Positions 54,813 to 62,767 of a stretch of DNA of 64,000 nt are shown here, in pieces. The notes under the pieces were generated by a model. It saw nothing but the letters and a program-made list of their open reading frames with translations. It was not told the DNA's origin and did not search any database. The position numbers and the translations under genes are program-made. Source of the stretch: an uncultured Allorhizobium sp. (lineage in GTDB: Bacteria > Pseudomonadota > Alphaproteobacteria > Rhizobiales > Rhizobiaceae); contig OY288189.1 of the NCBI GenBank assembly GCA_958439205.1, positions 4,355,001-4,419,000 of the forward strand, given 5' to 3'. Each line of letters opens with the position of its first letter. The first letter of the stretch is position 1.

Positions 54813-56324
54813 ATGGTCTTGCAAATGCCCCGTCCCTTCAAGCATCCGAAAACCGGCGTCTATTATTTCCGCGTTCGCGTTCCCGTCGATCTGGTAACGC
54901 AATTCGGGAAGACTGAGGAGAAGATATCGCTGAGGACCAAAGAGCCCACTTTGGCCAAACAGCTATTCTCGGAAAAAGAACGAGAATTCGAAGCGCGCTG
55001 CAAAGCGTTCCGGGCGAAGCCTGAACCCCTGCCCCACCGTCAGATTGTCGCCCTCGCGGGAAAACTCTATCTCCAGTTCATGGCACCGCTAGAGGACGAA
55101 CCGGGCGAGCCTGAGCTTTGGCATCGGGTCCTTGAGATCGGTGAGGCCGTGTATGCCAACGAAGACAAGATGGAGCGCTGGTACGGCCCGGCTATCGATG
55201 AACTTCTGCAGCGCGAGGGCTTGGCCGTCGATGCATCGTCCCGATCACGGCTTTTGCATGAGGGGCATAGCGCGCTGAGGCAAGCCGCAGAACAGCAACT
55301 CAAGCGCTCGCAAGGCGACTACAGCCCTGACCCAAATGCTCAGAGATTTCCGCAGCTGGCACCATCGGCGAAAGACGACGGGGTTACCTTGCATGACCTC
55401 TTCAAACTTTGGGAACGCGATCACGTTGCGGAGGGAAAAACGCTTCGGACGGTCGAGGACTTCCGGCATAAGATCGAGGATTTCATCAAGTTCCTTGGTC
55501 ACGGCGCGGCTACTCGCGTGACCCCCAAGGACGTAGCAAACTACACTGAGTATCTTCGACATGAGCGCGGCCTAACCGCCCGCACTGTCAGCGCCAAGTA
55601 CCTCGCTGCAATCCGTACCATTTACAGAACGGCGATCTCGAAAATAGTTGTCGCGGAAGACCCGACAGCGCCAGTGCGGGTCCGTGTACCGAAAACAATC
55701 CATGAACGACCACAAGGCTTCACAGATGCTGAGGCGGCCAAAATCCTCCAGTGCGCCCTTCGTGATCCATCCACACTTGGCAAAATGTCTGAACTGAACA
55801 AGCTTGCGATCCGATGGGTGCCGTGGATTTGCGCCTACACTGGCTCCCGCGTGGGCGAAGTCACCCAACTCCGTCGAGAAGATTTCGTTGATGAGGTTGG
55901 CATCCAATGCGTCCGGATTACGCCAGAAGCGGGCACAGTGAAGACGAAAAGATACCGGATGGTGCCGCTGCATCCTCACCTGATTGAGATGGGCCTTTTA
56001 GACTTCTTGAAGGGGATGCCAGCAGGACCCCTCTTCTACCGGCCAAGCAAAAAGAAGACGCGACCCGGCTACAATCCATGGGACAGCGTTACGGGCAAGG
56101 TCAGCACATGGGTACGAGGGACTGCAGGGGTCAAAGACCCAAGGGTGCAGCCCAATCATGCCTGGCGCCATCGTTTCAAAACTATTGCCCGCGACGTTGA
56201 TATCGCTCAGCGCTACATGGATGCCATACAAGGACACGATGATGGTAGTGCGAGCACCGACTACGGCGAATACACCATGAAAGCGCTCTATCGTGAAATT
56301 CTCAAGCTTCCGCGCCACGGGTGA
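54813..56324 (+). CDS. Tyrosine integrase at tRNA-Thr
   Basis: A 503-residue phage-type site-specific recombinase. The N-terminal region, MPRPFKHPKTGVYYFRVRVPVDL, resembles integrases with a DUF6538-type domain; a SAM-like core-binding domain and a C-terminal catalytic domain follow. Catalytic residues are R346 (TGSRVGE), H449 and R452 (HAWRHR), a histidine in IQGHDDGS and the nucleophile Y484 (TDYGE). ATG 54813 or 54825 may be the start; the frame is open back through the tRNA. It probably integrated the island that begins here. Confidence 0.93.
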   Translation: MVLQMPRPFKHPKTGVYYFRVRVPVDLVTQFGKTEEKISLRTKEPTLAKQLFSEKEREFEARCKAFRAKPEPLPHRQIVALAGKLYLQFMAPLEDEPGEPELWHRVLEIGEAVYANEDKMERWYGPAIDELLQREGLAVDASSRSRLLHEGHSALRQAAEQQLKRSQGDYSPDPNAQRFPQLAPSAKDDGVTLHDLFKLWERDHVAEGKTLRTVEDFRHKIEDFIKFLGHGAATRVTPKDVANYTEYLRHERGLTARTVSAKYLAAIRTIYRTAISKIVVAEDPTAPVRVRVPKTIHERPQGFTDAEAAKILQCALRDPSTLGKMSELNKLAIRWVPWICAYTGSRVGEVTQLRREDFVDEVGIQCVRITPEAGTVKTKRYRMVPLHPHLIEMGLLDFLKGMPAGPLFYRPSKKKTRPGYNPWDSVTGKVSTWVRGTAGVKDPRVQPNHAWRHRFKTIARDVDIAQRYMDAIQGHDDGSASTDYGEYTMKALYREILKLPRHG

Positions 56325-56819
56325 TCACCCCCCCTCAATCGCCACCTCAGGCCTGACGCATGGGCGTACTATCCGGCAACTTGTTGATGGCCAACGGGGG
56401 ACACATTGGGGGCTAAAACAGATGCCCATCGACCAAAGACACAGATGGCTATCTGGACATGCCTTTCCTTCGGACCTCCGTCCTCCGTCGTCTACAATGA
56501 GACAACCTAGACCGAGATACAGAGGGGGCATGTGCAGGTGATCGTTCTGAACCTTCCTATACTAATAGGTATATGCACAGGGGGGCCCATCCTAGTGTGC
56601 GGGGTAATCCATCAGGGGGACATCGAGGGCCCCAATCGGTTCGGCAAGGTGGACGGAATGCCGACGACGTAGGACGGAGGTCCGAAGTAAATTAACCCCG
56701 CCACAGCGCCACCTAGAAGACACACAGGCAGCAGGAGGATCGGGCCTTGTTGTGATGGCCCCAACAGATGGACAACGCCACGCATAGGCCTCCTACGCAC
56801 GTAGTGGCAGCTGCAACGG
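56325..56819. other. Gap between two convergent integrases, with a 25-bp inverted repeat pair
   Basis: About 495 bases with no supported gene. Two 25-bp segments, 56468-56492 and 56663-56687, are inverted repeats of each other with one mismatch, enclosing 170 bases. They start CTTCGGACCTCCGTCCT and end with its complement. This could be a miniature inverted-repeat element, a recombinase target or a large stem-loop. No target duplication is evident. Confidence 0.55.
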
Positions 56820-57869
56820 CTACTCCCGCTTCCGCTTGGGCTTCTGAGGCGTCCCCTCCAGAACGTGAAGGATATCCTCCAGCCCCCTCGGCTTCATCTG
56901 CATGTAGCGCATGGTGGTGACGATGGCCGAATGGCCCATCCACTCCATGACGCGCTTGATATCGACACCAGCCAGCACCAGACGGGTGCAGCAGGTATGC
57001 CGGAGGACGTGCGGGGTGACGTCATGGAAGTCCAAGACCGCCCGCATGGTGTCCCACCGTGACCGCATCTTGTGTTCGTTCTGGCTCGTGAACGGCCCCT
57101 TATTGCCCCGTGCTTCCAGCCTTTGACGGCGGGCGAGCATTTCCCTCACGCGCTTCGTCAGGGGGACTGTGCGGGGCCGTTTGGTCTTCGTCTTCCAGAA
57201 CGTCACGGTCGAGAACTGAGGGCCGAAGTCCTCCCATGCCACCGTCATCATTTCCGCGAAGCAGCGCGCCCCGGTGTCGATGAGGGCAATGGTCAGGTCA
57301 AAGTTGTCCTGATCGTTCTGCGCCGACCAGTAGGCCAGCAAGACGCGCTCCTCCTGCTCATCCAAGAACCGGAAGCGGGTCTTCTCGACAGCGTTCCACT
57401 TGATCGAGGGCATCTTGTCGATGGCCCCGGCGTCGTGTGCTGTCTTGAGGATTTTGGAGAGGGCGGCGATCTTCTTGTTGACGTAGGAGGGCGACAGGCC
57501 CTCGTCAGCGAGATCGGACTTCCAGTCGGCAATGTCTGCGGAGGTGATCTCGTTCAGGGGCTTATTGCGCCCCCAGTAGTCCACTGCGGTCTGACCGTTG
57601 CGGATTTGGGCGGCACCTCCACGGGCCTGAGAGGACCAGACGGTGCGCTTCACGAAGTCGAAGCATGGTCCGAGGATGGACAGGTCACGGGTCTTGGAGC
57701 CGCTGATGTGAATGCTGACAGGCGGGAGCGGCTTGCCCATCTCTATCGCGTCACGGGCGGCGACCTCCCATTTGATTGCATGTTCTTCTGTTGGGAATGT
57801 GGGCCGGAAGCGATTGCCGTCCTCAAGGGTGACGTCGGCTTGCCACTTGTTGCCTCTTTGGCGGGCCAT
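56820..57869 (-). CDS. Second tyrosine recombinase
   Basis: A 349-residue site-specific recombinase. MARQRGNKWQADVTLEDGNRFRPTF is a typical arm-binding start; the catalytic domain has TGARCFAE (first Arg), HVLRHTCCTRL (His-x-x-Arg), MGHSAIVTTMRYMQM (second His and Tyr nucleophile). ATG 57869 follows GGGAGG and is the start of homology; the frame runs 24 codons further. It follows a 78-aa gene with a 1-base gap. It is unlike the first integrase, so the island probably accumulated more than one element. Confidence 0.93.
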   Translation of the reverse strand: MARQRGNKWQADVTLEDGNRFRPTFPTEEHAIKWEVAARDAIEMGKPLPPVSIHISGSKTRDLSILGPCFDFVKRTVWSSQARGGAAQIRNGQTAVDYWGRNKPLNEITSADIADWKSDLADEGLSPSYVNKKIAALSKILKTAHDAGAIDKMPSIKWNAVEKTRFRFLDEQEERVLLAYWSAQNDQDNFDLTIALIDTGARCFAEMMTVAWEDFGPQFSTVTFWKTKTKRPRTVPLTKRVREMLARRQRLEARGNKGPFTSQNEHKMRSRWDTMRAVLDFHDVTPHVLRHTCCTRLVLAGVDIKRVMEWMGHSAIVTTMRYMQMKPRGLEDILHVLEGTPQKPKRKRE

Positions 57870-57870
57870 A

Positions 57871-58107
57871 TCACGCCTCCCGACTGGTGAGAGGAACGAC
57901 GGCGACGGCTGAGGCTTCTGCTTGTGCCAAGACTTCATCAATCTTGGACCGTGCCCATTTCAGCGGTCGCACCACGTCGGCGCTCGCTAACGGATGCCCG
58001 TTCACTGCCGCCCGCATGGCCGTCATGATGACCTCTGTGGCGATGGTCATGTCCGACACGCTGTAGTCGAGCGGGGTGGCGGATTTCTGCTGTCTGCTGG
58101 TTTGCAT
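57871..58107 (-). CDS. Small protein coupled to the second recombinase, 78 aa
   Basis: A 78-residue hydrophilic protein, MQTSRQQKSATPLDYSVSDMTIATEVIMTAM, with two predicted helices and a Lys/Arg-rich middle (VVRPLKWARSKIDEVLAQ). Its stop is one base before the recombinase start, so they are translated together. The position fits a recombination directionality factor or regulator, but no helix-turn-helix motif of Xis type is evident. Unknown function. Confidence 0.5.
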   Translation of the reverse strand: MQTSRQQKSATPLDYSVSDMTIATEVIMTAMRAAVNGHPLASADVVRPLKWARSKIDEVLAQAEASAVAVVPLTSREA

Positions 58108-58203
58108 TGGAAGCCCCTGTTGAGAAACGAGGCCCCCTTAATAGCCAGGAAAACAACCGGCACAACAAGGGATAAGGACACCCGAAGGTGGCGGTTCGGG
58201 GTA

Positions 58204-58219
58204 GTCACTCGGGGGTGAC
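58204..58219. promoter_or_regulatory. Short inverted repeat upstream of the 78-aa gene
   Basis: GTCAC and GTGAC flank TCGGGG within gtagtcactcgggggtgac. It lies about 100 bases upstream of the 78-aa gene start and could be an operator of the recombinase unit. Weak evidence. Confidence 0.3.
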
Positions 58220-58306
58220 GATTGGGGGCAGATGGGACCGCAGCCGGATGCGCATTTTGTGCCAAGGCAGTCACCCGAAAGCGACGACACGCCAAATCGT
58301 CGCACT

Positions 58307-58408
58307 CTAGCGACCAAACAGACTATTCAGGACAGACCAGATGCCGCCCACGGCCAAAGCGCCGATCACCAGCCAACTGCCGACAACAATAACCGTATCC
58401 ATCGTCAT
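58307..58408 (-). CDS. 33-residue membrane microprotein coupled to the serine recombinase
   Basis: A 33-codon frame, MTMDTVIVVGSWLVIGALAV then GGIWSVLNSLFGR. It is almost entirely one hydrophobic helix with a short polar end. Its ATG overlaps the recombinase stop by four bases (ATGA), the same coupling seen in true operons. Below the size cut-off of most gene finders. A tiny membrane protein (toxin-like, holin-like or structural) is possible; none can be claimed. Confidence 0.55.
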   Translation of the reverse strand: MTMDTVIVVGSWLVIGALAVGGIWSVLNSLFGR

Positions 58409-58968
58409 GCCTCCCCCTTGGCGGCATCGAATACCTTCTGAACCGCCGACTTGCTGAAACCTACCTGTGCCGCGATCTGGCGAACACTCACGCCATCAGC
58501 CTTCATCTGGGTCATGACCGCCTTCACCTCCGGCGTGATCATCGCGGGACGTCCTCCGGTTCGACCCTCGGCTTTCGCCTTGGCAATACCTTCCAGTTGG
58601 CGCTCCTTGCGCAAGTCAGTCTCAAACTCTGCGATACTGGCGAGGATGCCGAAGACAAGCTTCCCGGTTCTGGTGGTGGTGTCGAGCGTTGCGTCGTCCA
58701 GCACTCGGAACCCAACGCCCTTCTCATTCAGGCCCTCTACGATCTGGTGGAGGTGCGATGCCGACCTTGCAAGGCGGTCCAGCTTCGTCACGAGCAACAC
58801 GTCGCCCTCTCGGACGAAGCGAAGGCACTCGTCCAAGGCGGGGCGCTCCCGGTCAAGGCCGGACTGTTTCTCGCTGTAGACCTTCTCGGCACCTGCCGCC
58901 TTGAGACGGTCGATCTGAGTTGCGTGATCTTGTCCCGTGGAACTCACCCTGGCGTATCCAACAATCAT
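58405..58968 (-). CDS. Serine recombinase, resolvase/invertase type
   Basis: A 187-residue small serine recombinase. MIVGYARVSSTGQDHATQIDRL contains the catalytic serine S9 (in RVSS) and R7; KLDRLARSASHLHQIV carries further active-site arginines. The long E helix and C-terminal helix-turn-helix (VSVRQIAAQVGFSKSAVQKVF) are standard. A repeat array of GTGGAC motifs just upstream of its start is the likely res/operator region. It is not joined to a transposase here. Confidence 0.93.
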   Translation of the reverse strand: MIVGYARVSSTGQDHATQIDRLKAAGAEKVYSEKQSGLDRERPALDECLRFVREGDVLLVTKLDRLARSASHLHQIVEGLNEKGVGFRVLDDATLDTTTRTGKLVFGILASIAEFETDLRKERQLEGIAKAKAEGRTGGRPAMITPEVKAVMTQMKADGVSVRQIAAQVGFSKSAVQKVFDAAKGEA

Positions 58969-58972
58969 GAAG

Positions 58973-59067
58973 CGTCCACTTTTCTCTAAATTAATGGTGG
59001 ACGAACAGATAGTGGACTAAAAGTGGACGGTCAATAGGCCGCGTCCATAAAGTGTACGTTTGTGGAC
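58973..59067. repeat. Res-like array of GTGGAC motifs before the serine recombinase
   Basis: GTGGAC or its complement occurs at 58974-58979, 58997-59002, 59012-59017, 59023-59028 and 59062-59067, with a near copy at 59042-59048. Two pairs form inverted repeats: 58973-59003 (31 bp, perfect 7-bp ends) and 59023-59048. Number, orientation and position resemble resolvase binding subsites. Confidence 0.65.
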
Positions 59068-59087
59068 AGATCGGCGCGGTGCAACGG

Positions 59088-59810
59088 TTAGTCAATTGCG
59101 CGATAATCCATTGCTCGGATTGGTGGCTTCGGGAGCGGATTGAACCCTTCTAGCGGGTCACCCTGCATGAAGTGATCAATGACGTTCTGTTTCGAGAACG
59201 GTGTGACGACAATGCGAAAGCTAGGGGCTTTGCTGATGCGCCAGAGTAGCGGCATGGGAGGTAGTCCCCAGCCAACGAAGTTCGTATTGCCGAAGTCCAA
59301 GTACACAGGATGGGTCGCAGATATCCAGTGATCAATGAGCGGGAAACGGCGTAAGGGCAATCGCCAGCCCCGCGCCGCGCCGTAGTCCGGAATATCGGCT
59401 GACAAAAAACTCCGGAATGTAATGACATCGCTCCCCTTTCTCATTCCATCGACAATCCATGCCATTGGACCATAGAAAGCCTCACGGGACCGCCGTTCGT
59501 CTCCCGGTAGGTGCGAATGCTGGAACTCAAGAACGGTCCTGTTGGGGGTCTGGACGTCAGCTATGTGAACGTCTCCTCCGGGGCCTTCAATCCGTATCTC
59601 TTGGCATTCTTGCGGGAACTCGTTCTTCCAATCACGATGCCAGGCAGTTTCCCGTTCCCACCATTTGTCACAGTTTGCCGTTCTGTGCGCCCAATGGTGA
59701 ACCCTTTGTTGGCCACAACGGGGCGTCATCGGTAGACCACATGCCTGACAGACACCTCGAAGCCCGACAGCAGCCTCATGGCGATGCCCATCAACCAGCG
59801 CGTACTTCAT
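59088..59810 (-). CDS. CoiA-like nuclease-domain protein
   Basis: A 240-residue protein with an N-terminal zinc knuckle (CQACG, then HHWAH at 38-42), as in competence protein CoiA, followed by a restriction-type nuclease core: D85 in HIADVQ and E95-x-Q97 in VLEFQHS. The C-terminal half is specific. CoiA-like proteins occur in competence loci and in mobile DNA. It stands alone on the minus strand, 120 bases from the serine recombinase start and 175 from the next operon. Host defence, DNA uptake or mobile-element processing are all possible. Confidence 0.78.
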   Translation of the reverse strand: MKYALVDGHRHEAAVGLRGVCQACGLPMTPRCGQQRVHHWAHRTANCDKWWERETAWHRDWKNEFPQECQEIRIEGPGGDVHIADVQTPNRTVLEFQHSHLPGDERRSREAFYGPMAWIVDGMRKGSDVITFRSFLSADIPDYGAARGWRLPLRRFPLIDHWISATHPVYLDFGNTNFVGWGLPPMPLLWRISKAPSFRIVVTPFSKQNVIDHFMQGDPLEGFNPLPKPPIRAMDYRAID

Positions 59811-59985
59811 TCACAACTCCCCGAGCCTCAGTCAGGGCGAAGGCTAATATGGGGCCTTGATGGGTGCAACCGGAGGGGCCGGGGGGTATCGCGGTTCCCC
59901 GATTGTCGAGTTCGCCCCCTCGGATTTTTGGGTCAGATTTAGGTTGACCCATGTGCAAACTTCACGAACGGATTAAGCCAGCCGT

Positions 59986-60906
59986 CTATTCATCAGCCCG
60001 CTTAATCACATATCCGGTGATTTCGCCGGAGGCATGTGCGTCACGCGCCATCGCAAGAGAATGACCACTAGCACGCCATATTGAAATCTCGTCGCCAAAC
60101 ATCCGCTGGGACACCAAGCACAAGCTGGAGAAAATCTTCGGCCCCATCGGAACCAACACTGTTCGCGCAACACCGCTTAGTGACAAAATCAGAGAACGCA
60201 TCTCCCAAAATGTTTGGTACGGTGAAAGAACCGGATATTTTATAATACGGTCAGCATTAATCAGTTCGAAAAATGAACGATTGGCCGTCTCAACCTGCTT
60301 TTCAAACTTCTCATCGCTTCCGATAGGGAAGAAGGCGAATGTCACGCTCGGATCTAAGAATTCAAGTGCGCCGACCGCGTGATCAGTCTCATAGCCCAAG
60401 CCGAGAACAAGCGCCGTAGGCCGCTCGGGATTGGAGGTCCAGCCGCCAAAATTATCCAATGGCGCAAAATCTAGAAAATCTAGCTCCTCAGAAGGCGGTG
60501 GCACGAAGACGGCTACTGAATAAAAAACCGTTATCTCTGCATTCTTGAAGAATTCCGAGTCCAGTAGTTCGGCGAGCAAAAAGGCCATCGCCCCGCGATT
60601 GAGCGAGGAAACATCAATGCAAATCTTACAGCCACAAAAGTCTGCGCGAGCATTCAGATTTTGAAGCCGGCTTTTGATGGACACACCGTCTTGCAGCTCG
60701 TGACCGCCACATTCCTTCAGGAATTTAAGATTGTTGTCGAAACTAAGTTGATGGCCGTCCGGAAACACATAGCCCAAGATCGTTTTCGCGCAGCGACAAT
60801 ACCGTTCAGCAACATGACGCGCACGAGCCTCATAACCAACAGCAAAGATCAGAAGGTCAAACTCAAAGTCGTCCTCCGGGTTGACGTTGAACAGGTCAAT
60901 TTTCAT
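59986..60906 (-). CDS. Unknown 306-residue protein with internal duplication, last gene of the candidate system
   Basis: I do not recognise this family. Two similar Rossmann-like strands and turns occur: LLIFAVGYEARARHV at 18-32 and ALVLGLGYETDHAVGAL at 165-181, with GYE at the same place in each, so the protein looks like two related halves. ICIDVSSLNR at 96-104 may be a nucleotide or catalytic site of the first half. No membrane helix or signal peptide is present. It overlaps the ATPase stop by 11 bases, so it is made with it. GC is lower than the chromosome. Confidence 0.75.
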   Translation of the reverse strand: MKIDLFNVNPEDDFEFDLLIFAVGYEARARHVAERYCRCAKTILGYVFPDGHQLSFDNNLKFLKECGGHELQDGVSIKSRLQNLNARADFCGCKICIDVSSLNRGAMAFLLAELLDSEFFKNAEITVFYSVAVFVPPPSEELDFLDFAPLDNFGGWTSNPERPTALVLGLGYETDHAVGALEFLDPSVTFAFFPIGSDEKFEKQVETANRSFFELINADRIIKYPVLSPYQTFWEMRSLILSLSGVARTVLVPMGPKIFSSLCLVSQRMFGDEISIWRASGHSLAMARDAHASGEITGYVIKRADE

Positions 60907-62767
60907 CGCTGAAATCCAACTTAGCTTGCCGATTTCCAGTTTGCGGGCTTAGCAGCGTTGTAAGGCTGATCTCTCTGTCGAGCGACAGCGGAAGCTTATA
61001 GTGTGCTGCGAGGAGATAGTTCAAACGAAAGCGATTACCCACAACGTTCGAAAGGATGTCTTCGGAGTCTTGATCGGGGACGTAAACAAGCGCTCCGATG
61101 TTCAGCGCCTTTCCGATAGCAGAAAGGTCGTCAGCGTTAACTCCGTGATCTACACGAAACGAAAGGGGAGGTTGATCACTAAATTTCGTTGACATAAGTC
61201 CGCGATGAAGCGCCGAGCCAATGGCATCTAAGAATGGTAGAAGTCCGCGTCCCTGATATTTCCGGCTACGATGCGGGACGGTTTTTAGAAGGGACCGCAT
61301 TACTCGGATGGCCTTCTGGATCTCATCCGCCTGTCTGGCTCCCGAAACGGTTTGCTTACCTTCCAACTGCTTGTATTCGGCGACGAGCGGAGCGAATAAA
61401 TTTATGAGGCTTCGAGGGTTCCCTTCCGTCAAGGCCAACATCGACGGATTACCAGAATAGAGTATGTAGCTTTTACGTGAGCGGCTGTTCAATTGTTCAA
61501 TTTGCAGTCCAGCTTTTGAGGGTCGAGAAAAATACTCCCTAAGAACGACAATATTTCGCACCTTTCGAAGTGTTTTTGCCGCTGATTTCTCATCAAGCTC
61601 TTCTATATTTGAAAGGTCAATTCCACGCAAATTAAGATATGCCTGAAAACTCGCATCCTTCTCGCTTAGAGACTGAAATATCCTTCCAAGTGGCTTTGTG
61701 CTGCTGTACTTTTTTACTGCTGAATTTTGATCGACGGCATCATCATCCTCGAATGCGAAATATGATGTACCAAGCATGGTCTCAACTTCGGCATTTATAC
61801 CGGCCTGAAGAAGCATTAAATTGCACAATCGCCGGGAAAAATCGTACCCGTTTTCCTTTCGCGCAAAACTCAAATCGATATGGCTATAGTCGTGAGTGTG
61901 GGAAGCGCCTCGGTCATCGAAAGACGAGCGGAAATTTTTGTTGAACGGGGCCAAAGCTAGTTTGTAATTTATCTTCAGCTTGTCGACTTCCCCTCTAAGA
62001 TCAGAGAAAAGCGACTCTTGGACAAATGAGGGAGCGACCTCCATTTCGTCAAAAAGGAAACTCCAACGCCTCGTCTCCAACCCCGAGACGTGATTGTGAA
62101 TATCCGCTGCACCGCGCATCCCTTCGCGATAGTCGACAAAGAGATACTTGTTGTCCTCGTTCGATAAGGGACTGTTGCCGAACTTTAGTTGGTTTCGCAA
62201 AATTCCGATCTGCGCCAACCGCTGCGACAATGCGGCCCGAGTTTCCGCGAATGTGTAGGCGCGCGGCTTGAGAAGCCACAGATCTGCAAGGTGAACACAA
62301 ATGTCCCGCTCTTTCCGCGAGTCCAACTTTGTCACCAAATTGGAATAAAATTGCCCCTCCGCTTGCGGAAGATTTTCCCAATCGATGAATGTTGCGGTGA
62401 TTGCCTTAAATATGTGGGTGGTGAAAGCGCTCATCCCGAGGAGTTCTGCGGCGCTTTCGTCAGGGACATCTTTGGTCAGGCCATTTAGCTGACCATGCCA
62501 ACTTCTGTCCGCCGCTACGAAAACGGATACAAAATCGATCTTCTGCTTTAAACTAGCAGCCTCATCGCCGCCCCACTTTTGAAGGGCGGGCAGGGTCAGC
62601 ATTTTCAGCAGGGTCGTTTTCCCTGAGCCTCGCGGCCCTGACAAAACTGTATGACCTTTCGCGATCAGACGCTCCAACGCGTTTGGCGGCGATACGAATG
62701 AACCGGCAATCTCGGCGTCGGTTTTATGCTTGGCGTTGAACGTATCGAAAAATGGATTTTCATGCAT
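60896..62767 (-). CDS. ORC/CDC6-like P-loop ATPase, middle gene of the candidate system
   Basis: A 623-residue ATPase. MHENPFFDTFNAKHKTDAEIAGSFV is typical of bacterial ATPases grouped with ORC/CDC6. Walker A GPRGSGKTT is at about 44-52 and Walker B WSFLFDEMEVAP at about 235-246. The long C-terminal part has no recognised domain. The ATG at 62767 overlaps the metallophosphoesterase stop by 8 bases; an ATG at 62797 (10 residues longer) would overlap by 38. It likely forms the sensor or motor of the unit. Sampled line 61741-61800 has 25 G+C of 60 bases. Confidence 0.85.
   Translation of the reverse strand: MHENPFFDTFNAKHKTDAEIAGSFVSPPNALERLIAKGHTVLSGPRGSGKTTLLKMLTLPALQKWGGDEAASLKQKIDFVSVFVAADRSWHGQLNGLTKDVPDESAAELLGMSAFTTHIFKAITATFIDWENLPQAEGQFYSNLVTKLDSRKERDICVHLADLWLLKPRAYTFAETRAALSQRLAQIGILRNQLKFGNSPLSNEDNKYLFVDYREGMRGAADIHNHVSGLETRRWSFLFDEMEVAPSFVQESLFSDLRGEVDKLKINYKLALAPFNKNFRSSFDDRGASHTHDYSHIDLSFARKENGYDFSRRLCNLMLLQAGINAEVETMLGTSYFAFEDDDAVDQNSAVKKYSSTKPLGRIFQSLSEKDASFQAYLNLRGIDLSNIEELDEKSAAKTLRKVRNIVVLREYFSRPSKAGLQIEQLNSRSRKSYILYSGNPSMLALTEGNPRSLINLFAPLVAEYKQLEGKQTVSGARQADEIQKAIRVMRSLLKTVPHRSRKYQGRGLLPFLDAIGSALHRGLMSTKFSDQPPLSFRVDHGVNADDLSAIGKALNIGALVYVPDQDSEDILSNVVGNRFRLNYLLAAHYKLPLSLDREISLTTLLSPQTGNRQAKLDFSDEN

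Noticed and set aside
59930-59950. GGGTCA...TGACCC hairpin after the three-gene operon as a terminator
   Set aside because: On the minus strand it is followed by A, not T, and the stem is only 6 bp.
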